A DNA stretch of 64,000 nt from Callorhinus ursinus. Taxonomy: Eukaryota > Chordata > Mammalia > Carnivora > Otariidae. Of the stretch, positions 21,830 to 32,397 are shown one piece after another. The stretch is from contig NW_020313168.1 of assembly GCF_003265705.1 (NCBI RefSeq), positions 2,878,950 to 2,942,949 on the forward strand, given 5' to 3'. Below the pieces are notes generated by a model. It searched no databases and was not told where the DNA came from. It saw only the letters and a program-made list of their open reading frames with translations. Numbering within the stretch: position 1 is the stretch's first letter; every line of letters starts with the position of its first letter. The position numbers were made by a program, and so were the translations under genes.

Positions 21830-22315
21830 CACTTCCCACGAACGCTCGGATGTCGACTTCACCGTAAAGGGGATTTGTCCGGCTGTACAATTAAAGGTTA
21901 AACCATATCGGATTTTTAATGACTGGAAATCATTTACTAATTTATATTAGTGGAAAAGTAAATCGAGGAATCGCAGATATAGAGTCCCAGTAAGACTCTG
22001 TAAAAATACTCATTCTTCAAGGTGTTCTTCGTCCAGTGGGTTCTGCGGGTATGTGATAAATTGTAAAATGGAGAGTGCCCGTGTATCCTGTAATTGTGCT
22101 TCAGGACATAACGGAGCACAGGAGTTGCTAAAAATGCCCTGTGCAAGGGTGCTCGTGTCTGCAGTGGGGAGTGGAAGTCCAGAGATGGCCGCGTGCCCCC
22201 GAGCGGGAGAGGGGTTAAATAGCCGCGTGAACCATGCTGTCGCCGAGAGGACACATAGGCTGATAATATATTTCCATAGAACCATCTCTTGAAATAATAT
22301 CACATTACAGCCGTG
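21830..22315. promoter_or_regulatory. AT-rich island, candidate conserved enhancer
   Basis: About 480 bp of non-repeat sequence with 'gtacaattaaaggttaaacc', 'tttttaatgactggaaatca', 'ttactaatttatattagtgg', 'gtgataaattgtaaaatgg' and 'ggctgataatatatttcc'. Homeodomain-type TAAT cores recur. There is no transposon hallmark and no exon signal. Confidence 0.35.
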
Positions 22316-23860
22316 TCACAGGAGACGGACTCCCAGCAACGGCGAACGCAGCTCGGTGGCGGGAGAACCAGGGACCCCTCTGCTCTGAGTGAGTCCACAC
22401 GCCCAGAGCTGAGGTGCCAAGGGCAGTAAGGCAGGTCTGCCAGGAGAGGAAGAGGCAGGGAGCAGGATGCCAGCCGTCTGCCAGCCGTCCGCCAGGAACC
22501 CTCGCGCTCACCCTGCCCGGGGGAGAGTGTGGGTGGCGATGCCGGGTCTAGTTGGTGGTTTCCCAGCTGCGGGACCCTGGCCCAGCCTTGTGGCCTCTGG
22601 TGGCTTTCCCATTTGCTAATGGAGGGAGCTAGGGGGTCTCCGGGCTCCGGCCAGCTCCAGGGATCTTGGGTTCTGGGCTGGAGGGCTAAGCTGACTTTCC
22701 TGTCTACCATTTGGGGAACTGTCCCTTTGAGCTCCACCCAGGATAGCTGCCCTGTGATGCTGTGCTATTCTTTCAGCCAACCCTGGCCCCGGGCTCACTG
22801 CTGTCCGCAGGGCAAAGGGGAAGCCCCTGAGCGTGTGTGTGCATGCATGTGTGTATCTGAATGCGTGTGTGCATATACATACGTCTGTGTTGTGTTTGTG
22901 CACGCGTACATGCGTGAGCGTGTGGGCCCGTACCAAAGGGTACAGAAAAGTCTGGGTGAGCAGTGGGTCCCTGGCTGTACCTGGTTTGAGGGGGACAAGC
23001 TGTGTGTTTTTTGAGTGCCACCCTCTCTGTGTGTCCGGAGACTTTGCCCAGATGAACACAGAGGTTCTGACCGTGGGGACAGGGCCAGCGTCATCCCTGT
23101 GCCACACGCAGAGCCCCATGGGGCCCGGTGCTCGGAAGGGCTCGAGCTTGATTTACAGCTCTGCTGTCACCATCTTGAAACTTGAGCAAGGCCTTGCGTT
23201 TTCACTTTGTTTTGGGGACCACAGTGTGTGTGGCCGGTCCTGGGGAAGCCGTCCAGTACAGTGGCAGCCCCATCTGGAAGAGGCCCTGCAGCACCCTGCG
23301 ACAGCCACGGAGGGGAGCCCACCCCTCATCCCACCCTCACGCTTGGCCAGCCGAGGCCGGGTGCAGGTGCGGGCCCTCTGTGGCATGGCGCCGTCTGCCC
23401 CCAGGCCCAGGTGCCGGGCTCAAGGGACAGAGGACATGAATTGCTCGCAGGCCTGCGCCCTCGTGCTTGAGGCAGGGCTAGAGGAAGCTGGTGGCTGGCT
23501 GGCATCTGGGGCGGCGAGGGCAATGCAGAGAGGGTTTTCATTCATGTTCCTAGCTCCTGCCATGCACACTTGGGGGGGGGGTGCAGTTCCGTTTGCTCTG
23601 GCTTGAGGCTGCTCCCTATCTCAGCCCAATACGCTCCTCTTCCCCCCTACTGCTGTCCTGGAGACAGAAGGCCTTGGCAGCCGCCCCCCCCCCCCCCCCC
23701 GCCCCAGTCTCTGGCTGGTGGGGACCAGCCTCTGTGCCCGTGCATTCTTAGCCTGCCCAGGGCAGAGCCTACTTGTCATGCTTGTTGACACACCATCCAG
23801 TGAGCCCCTATACTGGGGGAGGAGGTGAGAACAAAGGCTAGAGAGGGGCAGGCCCTGATC
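22316..23860. other. GC-rich single-copy DNA with a degenerate GT tract
   Basis: A 257-codon open frame across 22833-23606 looks like chance: it begins inside a degenerate GT/CA low-complexity tract (22835-22920) and shows no domain. A C17 run sits at 23684-23700. Confidence 0.5.
23684..23700. repeat. Poly-C tract
   Basis: Seventeen C in a row. The opposite strand is a G17 run that can form a G-quadruplex. Confidence 0.9.
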
Positions 23861-23955
23861 CAGGGCAGGGGCATAGGTCCCAGCTTGCCACTCATGGCCT
23901 TGCACAGCCTTGGACAACTCCCTTAATACTGGTCTGATTTTCCTCAATTGCACAG
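23860..23955 (+). repeat. MIR fragment interrupted by a SINEC
   Basis: 'taggtcccagcttgccactc', 'cttggacaactcccttaata' and 'gattttcctcaattgcaca' match the MIR middle ('cttgggcaagttacttaacc...cctcatctg'). The SINEC at 23966 is inserted at its 3' side. Confidence 0.6.
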
Positions 23956-24161
23956 GAGAGTCGTCTTCTTTTTTAAGATTCTGTATATTTACTTGAGAGA
24001 GAGAGAGCACGAGCAGGGGTCAGAGGGAGAGGGAGAAGCAGACTCCCTGGTGAGCAGGGAGCCTGACATAGGATTCAATCCCAGGACCCCAGGATCATGA
24101 CCTGAGCCGAAGGCAGACGCTTAACCGACTGAGCCACCCAGGTGCCCCACAGGAAGGTCTT
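23951..24161 (-). repeat. SINEC (Can-SINE) inserted into an older MIR
   Basis: 'tcttttttaagattctgta', a GA-rich stretch, 'ggagaagcagactccctgg', 'caggatcatgacctgagcc', 'gcagacgcttaaccgactga' and 'ccacccaggtgcccc'. The flanks 'cacaggagagtc' (23951) and 'cacaggaaggtc' (24148) are slightly diverged target duplications. The body is about 182 bp. Confidence 0.95.
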
Positions 24162-25904
24162 TAATATGCCCTGTGCACCGCTGCGGTTCAGGGCCCCCCA
24201 AGACCACTTGCAGCTCCCTCATTTGCTAGAAGGACTTAGAGCTCAGCAAAGCCACACACTCCCATGAGGACAGTCTGTTACAGTGAAGGACACAGATGGA
24301 AATCAGCAAAGGAAGGAGGTGCATGGGGCCGGGGCCGGGTCCAGAGAGGCCAGGCGTGAGCTTCTAGGAGTCCTCTCCCAGTGGGGCTGTGTGCACAGGG
24401 CTCAGCTCTCCCAGAACAATGTGCAAGAATGCGCACAGAGTATCGCCAACCAGGGATGCGCACCTGAGCCTTGGTGCCAGAGTCTTTACTGGGTCTCAAT
24501 CATCACTGACCACCCACGTGGCTGACCTCAGTGTGCAGCCCTTCCAGAGTCGGGTAGATACCATGCAGCCCAAGCCAAGGTCAGTGAAAATGCTCTGTTT
24601 AGACAGGACCTCCCATGTGCTCAGAGGACAGGTCCTCAGACAGGACCTTCCAGGAGCCAGGCCAAGGGCCAAACCTTTATTTTTGGACAGGGCTCACAGT
24701 TTGCTGCACTCCAGTGTGATTCTGACAGCACACACAGGAGAGGTAAAAGGGAAGCCGATCCAGGGGAGAGAGGGCTGCCCCCTTGCTTAGCACAGGGTGG
24801 GGGGGGGGGCGCTGTAGAGGGATGGCAGCTGGTGCGGGAGAAGGGGCTGAGCCCCAGGGCGTGGGCCCCTCTCCGTCCCTTCCATTCTGTGAGGGGCTCC
24901 CTGGGCCTGCCTCTGGGCTGGCTGGGCCGTGAAGTCAGGCCTATGATGGAATAATGCTTAGGTTTAGGAGACTGCTGGACGTGCCTTTTCTTGCCCGTCA
25001 CCTGGCTCGCCTCTCCTGCTTTGCTTTTCCCTTCTGGCCGTCTGTCCCCTGGCACCTGCCTGCGAGCCCGGCAGGAGGCCTCCATTCAGCGAGTGAGCCC
25101 TGGGGCAGCAGTGGGGTGCCTGGGCTCCCAGGGACAGCCCCATCTGCCCCGAGGGCTCTCTGCCCTTCAGGAGTGGAGTAGAAGTGGCCTTCGTTCCTTC
25201 CTTTTTCATGCCAAGTTCAAAGCTCAGCCTTTCCCCGACTCCCAAGCTCCTTGGGTAGGAAGATCTGTTTTCGGGGTCTTGTGCCTTTCGGGGACCTGCC
25301 AGCCCTGGGCCTTCTCTGGCTCTTCCCAGCCTGTCCGAGGCCAGCTCCCTCCTCCTGAGTGCATCTGTTCTTGGCCCTGGCAGCCCCGGGCCCCCGTTTG
25401 TTCCGTTCGTGCCTTCTTTACCTTGAGACAATGGGAAAAATAATTTTTCAAACTGTTTCTCTTGAAAACGGGGAACCGGGAGCACGGCTCACCAGGCCTG
25501 GCGCCGGCCGTGTGGTTGCTCTGTGCTTCGTGCTTTCTGAACGCTTTCCTGTCCTTTGCTCATTGAGTCCTCGCGGCAGTTCTTGGGAGGCGAGGCAGGG
25601 CAGGCCGTGTCACCCACAACTCCCACAAAGGGGTGACTGGTTCATTCTTGCAGGTCATCCTTCCAGGGGCTTGTCCTCTGTTGGGAGAAACGGTGAAAAC
25701 CAAGCCAGCTCACCCACAGACCGCCAGGCCCAAGCCCTGCTGGCCCCCGGGGACCCTTCTGGTGCGTTGCCCTGCCCGGGTGTGAGCCGCATGGACAGGC
25801 CTCTGTCTGGAGGAAGGGGGACCACGGCCCGGCTAGCCTGGGGGCTTCAGGCAGGCGCCCCCTCTTTCCCTGGCCTCTCCCGCCTCACAACAGCCTCACC
25901 TCTA
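24162..25904. other. GC-rich single-copy DNA, no gene seen
   Basis: Open frames of up to 192 codons overlap on both strands with no recognisable domain. I consider them chance. Confidence 0.5.
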
Positions 25905-26285
25905 AATTCTCCAGCTGCTGTAAGAGATTTTATATAGTCAGTCGGTGCACTTTAACGAGTGATAGATCACTTTCATTGCTTTGCCTCGTGATTAATTTCC
26001 CATAATAGTCCCCTCTAACACCAAGGCAAGAAGAGGAGAGAGAGAAAAAACCTACATGATCCACTTTGTGCTCGGAGTATAAATGAATTAGATTTAATTT
26101 CTGTTTAATTGTTTCCATAGCTCAACCTCTGCTGACTTCACAGGGTAATTTATTTTGCAGTCTTGGGGAAAAGGAGGCGGGCGGGAGGGGAAACAGGCTG
26201 CAGCGGAGAGCACTGCCCGTGGACACTGTTTAATTACACCTGGTAGCCTTATCTCCTTGTAATTACGGGAGGCTCCCTGGGTTTC
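25905..26285. promoter_or_regulatory. Strong candidate conserved developmental enhancer
   Basis: An abrupt AT-rich, non-repeat block between GC-rich flanks. It contains TTTAATTACACC (TAATTA at 26231-26236) and the palindrome GTAATTAC (26259-26266). Other blocks are 'cgtgattaatttcccataa', 'aatgaattagatttaattt', 'ctgtttaattgtttccata' and 'gggtaatttattttgcag'. The density of homeodomain-type sites and the lack of coding or transposon signal fit a vertebrate conserved non-coding element. The target gene is unknown. Confidence 0.45.
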
Positions 26286-26711
26286 CCTGCTGCCTCCCGT
26301 GCGCACCAGGGATCAGTCTGCTGCCAGACCTCAGACCAGTTGCTTCCAGGACGGCCAGGGATCTGCAGGGAGCATGGTGTCATGTCAAGAACAGAAGAGC
26401 CAGTTCCTGAAGTTGCTGGTGGGAAGGAAGGCGGACTGGACTGTATCTTTATTTCTTAATGTTACCGTTACGTCAAGGACCCCGCAAAGCCCCCTGGCAC
26501 TCGGACGCAGCGGGCTCTTGCCGGTGCTCCCTTCTTGGAGCTGGAGCCACGGGGGCCGTAGCGGGCAGGTGGGGCGGCCCTGCCCCTCTCTGGAAGGCGG
26601 TTGTTAGGCTGGTGTAGACGCCGGCGCTCCCTGTGAGTGGCTGCAGCAGTCCGCGAGGGCTCGCCAGCGACAAGGGCCTCCCGTGCCCACCCTTCCCTGT
26701 CCCTCCTGCCA

Positions 26712-27170
26712 TTTATTGCGGCAAAATAGGTGGGACATGAAATCTGTTTCAACGGTCTGCATCAGGGGCATAAAGCACACTCACACTGTTGTGCAGCCGC
26801 CACCACCGTCTGTTTCCAGAACTCGTTCGTCTTCCTGGACTGAGACTCGGTCCCCGTTTACCAGTGAGCCCCCGTTGTCCCTCCCCCAGCCTCTGGCGCC
26901 CCCACTCCACTTCCTGTCCGTGAAGTCGATGACTCTAGGGAACCTTGTGCATGTGGTCAGACAGTGTTTGTCCTTCCTTGACTGGCTTATCCCGCTAAGC
27001 GTCACATCCTCCAGGTTCATCCACGCTCTCGCAGGAACCAGCAGTTTGCTCCTGTTTAGGGCTGAATAATACTCTGCTGTCAGTGTGGGTGGTCCCCATT
27101 CAGTTTATCTGGCCATGGACGCTGGTGGATGCTGGTTGTTCCAGTGTGTTTTCTGAGAATGCATTTGGAG
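26712..27170 (-). repeat. L1M LINE 3' end, diverged
   Basis: It has the same order as the copy at 19690-20245: 'cactgttgtgcagccgccac', 'tccagaactcgttcgtcttc', 'ctgagactcggtccccgttt', 'cctcccccagcctctggcgc', 'ctccaggttcatccacgct' and 'gggctgaataatactctgct'. CpG-rich for an L1 and heavily mutated. Confidence 0.8.
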
Positions 27171-27419
27171 GGGTCTGGGGTCTGTGGCCCCGTGTAGGGG
27201 GTCTAAGCTTCTCATCCAGGTTACCTGACCCTCTCACCCACCCCCCACCCCATCTCAGCAGGGAGCCAGGCCCGAGGGCCCCTGTGGTCCCCCTCTGTGG
27301 ATGGCCTCTGACTTCAGGGCTCACACAGAGCCATGGTTCTCCCGGGTGCTGTGAGCAAGCCACTCTTCCTGGGCATGAATATTCATGATGCAGCTCTTCC
27401 GGAGCCGGTTTCATTCTTT

Positions 27420-27545
27420 AGTCCTTACTGTGGACCCATAAAGACAGAAGAGTGCCTCCATTTACAGGTGGGGAAACTGAGGTCAAGGGAGACGGGGGAT
27501 CTGGTCAAAGTCCTTCTGGAAGGGTCAGCACCAAGCCCTGAGCCC
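27420..27545 (-). repeat. MIR fragment
   Basis: 'ccatttacaggtggggaaac', 'tgaggtcaaggga' and 'ggtcaaagtccttctgg' match the MIR reverse complement ('cattttacagatgaggaaac...'). Confidence 0.65.
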
Positions 27546-27789
27546 ACATTTTCTGGATCCAGTGCCGCCTGATCAAGAAACCAACCGTGCCTGGAAACCT
27601 CTGCGTAGCCATGAACACTGCTCGGCAGCACTCCACTCACCCAGATCCCTGGGCATCCAGCTGGGGCCGCGGTGCCAATGGAGGCACGGTGGGTGCCCAG
27701 CCCTGCTCAGGGGCTTACAGTGGTGACTGGGGGCAGCAGCAGGGCCCAGAAAGGGACTGGTCATTCCGATAACAGGTCACTGCCTCTGT

Positions 27790-27895
27790 GTTTCAGCGTC
27801 TGTTGTCCTAGACCAAGATACAAGCTAATGAGGAGCAGAAACATGTCTCACTTGTACCCCCAGGGACGGGCACACAGGAAAAGCTGAAGAAATGC
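27790..27895 (+). repeat. Possible L2 fragment
   Basis: 'tgaggagcagaaacatgtct', 'cacttgtacccccagggac' and 'gctgaagaaatgcc' loosely follow the L2 3' region in sense. Confidence 0.35.
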
Positions 27896-29370
27896 CATAG
27901 ACCAGACACCAGGAGAAGGTGTCGGTCCTGCTGCCTATGACTTGGTGGCTTAAACCTGAATGTGAAGGATGCTGGGCAGGCCCCATGCTTGCAGGGGCAT
28001 TGGGTGAAGGAGCGTAGAGAGGGGAGGCCACGGGGGAAAAGGCAGGCTTAGGTGCGCTGAGAAACCTTCCCTCAGTTCCCAGCAAGGACGACCACGTCCC
28101 CTCCCTCATGAACAATTCCTCTTAAATACCCACTGCAGGGGGACTGTCCTCCGTGCATGGCCGTTTCCCTCTCTGTGTCATTCCCACTGGGTGTGCACAG
28201 GGAGATGGCTCACGGAGAAACCTCTCGGGCTGCACTCGGGGAGGCAGGACAGACGCTACCCTGGGAAGGTGAGGGTGAGAGGCATGGCCCTGTGCCCAAG
28301 AGTGGGGCTTTGGGGGTACCAGGGAAGGCGGGGGCTGGGGAAGGGCGAGGACTTGGGGGAGGGGTGGCGTGCCTGGCGGGCCTGCTTCTCCTCAGTCCAA
28401 TGCCTCTTCTTTCTCACTTTGTCTCTTAAACCCTGTGGGGATGGCAGGATTCCTGGCAATGGAAATAGTTCATTTTTCTTCATTTGTTGTGTTGAATGTC
28501 GGTCGTGTCCAGGGAATGCTGGCTGGCCAGAGCTCGCTCACTCTGTTGTCCCAGGAAATGTTCTTGGCTGTGGGCACACGGGACCTTGGGCTCATGGCTG
28601 GTCCAGGGTGGGAGACCTCGGCTTTGGTCCTGGAGTGGGCGCCTCTGTGAAACCTGGGTTTCTGGAAGGAGCCCCTGCAGTGTGTGCGGCTGTGACGACT
28701 TTCCGGTCTGTGAGGCGGGGCAATTCTAGAATCTACCTGGTGGGCCAGTGTGAGGCCGGAGTGCGAGCGGTCATCTGGGTGGTTGCTGAATGTGCTGCGT
28801 GTGGGCTGCTCTGGGGTCTCCCGGGTGTGAGTCTCCATGTCTGCCTCTCATGGCTTGTGCCCTTGTGAAGGCTGGGGTGAGCTGGCCTCCAGGCTCCCGG
28901 ATGTGGGGCCTCAGGGTGGTGAGTGGATCCCAGCGTGTTGGCCGCGTCCTGACAGCCTCTGAGGGCTTCCTCGGCCTGGTTCGAGTTGGAGGTGGGGTAG
29001 GTGTGTCCTCCGTAGGTCTAGAAACTCCAGGGAGTGGAGGGCCCCTCCCCACTGCTCTTCAGGAAGGACCAAAATACCAAAAATACGAGGGGAGGACGCT
29101 GATTGGTCTGGCTGAGGTCCCAGGCCCACCACCTGTGGACCAATCACGGTGCCATAAGGATTGGAGGGCCGTTTGGTTAGGACAGAAGAAGCAGGGGTGA
29201 CCTGGTTACCGGGTGAAGACAGGCAGTCACAGTAGACCAGCCCCAGGGGACCACTGGAGCATGCACCAGCAAAGACACAGAAGAAAGCCCCATGGGAAGA
29301 ACAGCGGTGGACGCTGGCCCTGGGGAAGCTTGCCAAGTGGTGGCTATGTGTGTTGTGTGCTTTCTACGAG
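27896..29370. other. GC-rich single-copy DNA, no gene seen
   Basis: Overlapping open frames on both strands (up to 225 codons at 28191-28868) have no recognisable domain. A G-rich segment at 28329-28364 has five G-runs, but one loop is too long for a canonical quadruplex. Confidence 0.5.
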
Positions 29371-29374
29371 GTGG

Positions 29375-29515
29375 GAGCGCCTCTCCTTCGGGTGGGCAGC
29401 GGAGGACACTGCAGCTCAGCGAAATCCCATGGCTCATGTGGCCTGTCTGAGGTCACACAACTGGTGTGCAGTTAGTTGCTCTGGGCTGTGAACCTAAGGC
29501 CCCACCCCTTGGCCA
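29375..29515 (-). repeat. MIR fragment
   Basis: 'gtctgaggtcacacaactgg' followed by 'gctgtgaacctaaggcccc' matches the MIR reverse complement ('ggtcacacagctagtaag...'). Confidence 0.6.
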
Positions 29516-29789
29516 CCCTGTTTGTGGGGTTTCACTGTGATGATGGGGGTGTGTCCGAGGGTCACATGCATCCAGGTATGTGCTCCCCGGATGCGGCAGC
29601 GGTGCCCACAGCCAGGCACACACTCCGCAGCAGGGAAATCCCAGCTGGGGTCATGTCCTCTCTCGTGCCTTCCCCGCCCCCACCCCCATCCCACGTGGGC
29701 AGAGCCGGGGACTCCCGGGGGGCCTCCCTGGGCAGGCCTGGCCCCCAGAGCCCTGGTGCAGTTTCTGTCCCATGACTAGCTTCCTCTGC

Positions 29790-29885
29790 AAGGCCAGGAG
29801 CCTCTCTGGCAGGACGTTGTCCCCAAATTGTCCTTATGTCCCAGCACCTAACACAGGGTAGCTTGATACCTGAATGGGTAACATG
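29790..29885 (+). repeat. L2 3'-end fragment
   Basis: 'tgtcccagcacctaacacag', 'ggtagcttgatacctgaatg' matches the L2 sense 3' end ('ccccagcacctagcacagtg'). Confidence 0.6.
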
Positions 29886-29908
29886 TCACACTTTGTGTCA
29901 GCCCTCGA

Positions 29909-29933
29909 CACACACACACGCACACGCACACGT
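29909..29933. repeat. Degenerate (CA)n
   Basis: 'cacacacacacgcacacgca' with C-to-G interruptions. Confidence 0.85.
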
Positions 29934-30545
29934 GCTGTTTTATTCGTGTGGGCCTGGGGACATCTCTGTGCCTGCAGACACTCCCTTCCCCTTGCATCCT
30001 CAGGAAAGGGTGCATCCCCAGCCCCGGGCCCCTTCGCTCCCTCTGCCACCTGAGCAGGTGTTCTCTGTTCGACCCCGCACTCTCGGGTGGGTGGCGACAG
30101 TCCTGGTGGGAGCCTTTGCCTATTAGCAGGGGTGCAGGCGTTACCCAGGGTAGGGGGAGGTGAGAGGCAGCCACGATTGCACGTGGTTGGGGCTCCTCGT
30201 ACACGCGCCCCATCTAAACTTGGCTTTCGTTTGCCTCTCCCTCTCCTTGAGGAGCCGCTGCCCAGGGGCCGGGGCCGGCCTGGGGGAGCTAGGGGGAGGC
30301 CTGCCCCTCCCCTGGGGCTCGCAGGCGCTCTGCCTGAAGTCCCGGCCTCGCTCCCCTCCCCTGCGCCTGGCCAGCCCAGTAACTGCCAAGAGGGAAAAGC
30401 TCGGTGACGGATGCCAGGGAAATGTCCCCACTCTTGTCCCCTCCGTTAATCACGGGCTCCTGGGGCGCCGGGCCCCTGCTTAAGACGCACTGGTGGTTCG
30501 AGGTGAGCACAGGCACACCCCACCTCCGCTGCTGATCTCCGCTGA
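29934..30545. other. GC-rich single-copy DNA, no gene seen
   Basis: A moderately CpG-rich patch at 30230-30360. No exon recognised. Confidence 0.45.
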
Positions 30546-30690
30546 GCCAGGCTCCCGGCCTGCTAATCACTTGCTGTAATTACAGCCCCAACTTTGCGCG
30601 GGGAATGCTAATTGATGCTTTGACGGAGGGGCTGTGCGCACACGGTGTCTTTCTCCTGTGGCCCCCAAATGCCAAGGTCGTGGGATTTGG
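30546..30690. promoter_or_regulatory. Candidate enhancer with perfect homeodomain palindrome
   Basis: The 12-bp perfect palindrome CTGTAATTACAG (30574-30585) is a paired/homeodomain dimer-type site. Next to it are 'tgctaatcac' (30561-30570) and 'gctaattgatgctttgac' (30607-30624). The block is non-repeat. Regulatory function is inferred. Confidence 0.4.
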
Positions 30691-31260
30691 CGGGGCTGAT
30701 GGCGCACAGGAATGAGCATGGAGGGCGGGGTGGCAGGCTGCCAGCAGTGTCCATGTGCCTTACCCCTGCCATGTGTGCGTGCGTGCATGCCAGACCAGGG
30801 TGGGTGGGTGGGCACGAGGTGGGCCACAGTCGAGAGTGAGGGCCGGGGCTTGGCATGCTGGGGCTCTTGGGTTCGGAGCTGAGCCCTCCGGGAGCCGGTG
30901 GGGAGGACCTCCTGGCTGGCTGTCTATGGGATGGCCGTGGTCGTCCTGCCCATGGGACGGGCTCGGTGGCTTTCCCGTGTACCTCTGTCCACACCAGGCA
31001 ATTCTGCTGCTCCATGCATGGCTGGAGACTTGGCTGGCTGGTGGCAGGGCTGACTTCTGGCTGTCCCGTGCTGTGCGAGGCCACTCTAGCCACCACTTGG
31101 GGACAGCAGGTAATTTTATGGATGCTCCTTCTGTGGATTTCTGCCATCAGGTTTGTTTTTCTCCCACTATAAAAGGAGTAGATGCCTGGTAGAACATATC
31201 TGGCCACACCTCCTGATTTCAGGCTTTCATGCCTCACGGTAGGATGGGGAGGATTTTGCT
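30691..31260. other. Single-copy DNA, no gene seen
   Basis: A 224-codon minus-strand open frame (30608-31282) shows no domain and is judged chance. A TATA-like 'cactataaaagga' at 31167-31179 has no supporting promoter context. Confidence 0.45.
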
Positions 31261-31261
31261 G

Positions 31262-31325
31262 ATCATCTGTTGCAGTGCTCATCCTGACAGTGGAGCAGTT
31301 GGGGCTCAGAGAGGGACGGAGAGGC
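31262..31325 (-). repeat. Short MIR-like fragment
   Basis: 'tgacagtggagcagttgggg', 'ctcagagagggacgg' follows the MIR reverse complement. Confidence 0.4.
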
Positions 31326-32395
31326 CAGCCGGGGGGGGGGGGGCGGTCCTTGGGTCAGTGGAAGTCCTGGGACCTGGGGTCATGCTTCTGCCTGGGACCC
31401 TACCCACACTGCCTGGGCTGCCTCCCCCCTCAGCCCTGACCTTGGATTCTGGCTGAGTGGTCCTGCAGGGCCCGGAGTGATGAACTTGGTGACGCGGCCA
31501 GTCCCTGGGCTCCTGCCGGCTGCGTGGCCTCTTGGTGATGAGATGCCCATGCTGCCCGGGGCACCCTGTACTATAAAGGAAGCTAGAAGGTACTTGGGGC
31601 AGGGAGCCAGGGTTGCAGTGAACAGAAACATCCTCATAATCTGCGTGTGGCCCTTCAGGGTCCACAGGGGCCTGGGGCTAGGCAGGGGGGCAGCAGGAAG
31701 GGCTAGGAGGGCCCTCCTCATCCCTGTCCCCAGCTCACCTCTGCAGGTGCCGTGTCCTGTGGGGGCTGCCCGCACTGAAACCAGAGGGGCCTGGCCCCGT
31801 CCTCCCCTACACCACTGTATCGACGTTCTCTGTCCTTGTTATGTGTCCGGCTTTTGCAGGACCCTTTGCCCCTCTCCCCAGAGGTGACCTCCGCAGCTTT
31901 GTTGTGTGGTGGTCGAGCCTCACTCGAGAATCAGCCAGCTGCTTTTAAAACCACTGCCTGCTTCCCAGGATTCTGGATAGGTTGGTCTGGGGAGGGCCCA
32001 GGCAAGGGTGGCTTTCAGAGCAGCCCGGGTGTTCCAGGGACCGCGGGGCTGAGGAGGTGCGCTCAGAGGCTGCTGCTGAAGGTTGAGGTCTGGGATGCTC
32101 AGGGACAGTTGAGGACTCCAGCCTGTTGCTTTCAGGGTGGGGATTGCTGAAAGACACGGCCACTGCATGTCGCCTCCTGCTGCCATGGCCCTGTCACTGT
32201 AGGCCTCCTGGAGGACGGGCCAGGCCGGGGCAGGGGTGCCTGCCTCCATGCCAGCATCGTCATTAAAACCCTGGTCAGCTTCGCCAGAGCCAGAGCAGTG
32301 CTGGGAGGTCTGAGGAGGGGGTTTACTGCAGAGAGGAGCAGGGAACAGAGGGAAGGAGGGAGCTGAGGAGAATAACAAAAAGGGACCAGCTGGAG
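31326..32395. other. GC-rich single-copy DNA, no gene seen
   Basis: It includes a G13 run at 31331-31343. No exon was recognised. Confidence 0.45.
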
Positions 32396-32397
32396 GG

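Noticed and set aside
22833..23606. 257-codon + strand open frame
   Set aside because: Starts in a degenerate GT tract and continues in GC-rich DNA where stops are rare; no domain, no splice or start context.
28191..28868. 225-codon + strand open frame
   Set aside because: Overlaps other open frames on both strands with no family resemblance; consistent with chance in GC-rich DNA.
30608..31282. 224-codon minus-strand open frame
   Set aside because: No domain; it overlaps the homeodomain palindrome block.
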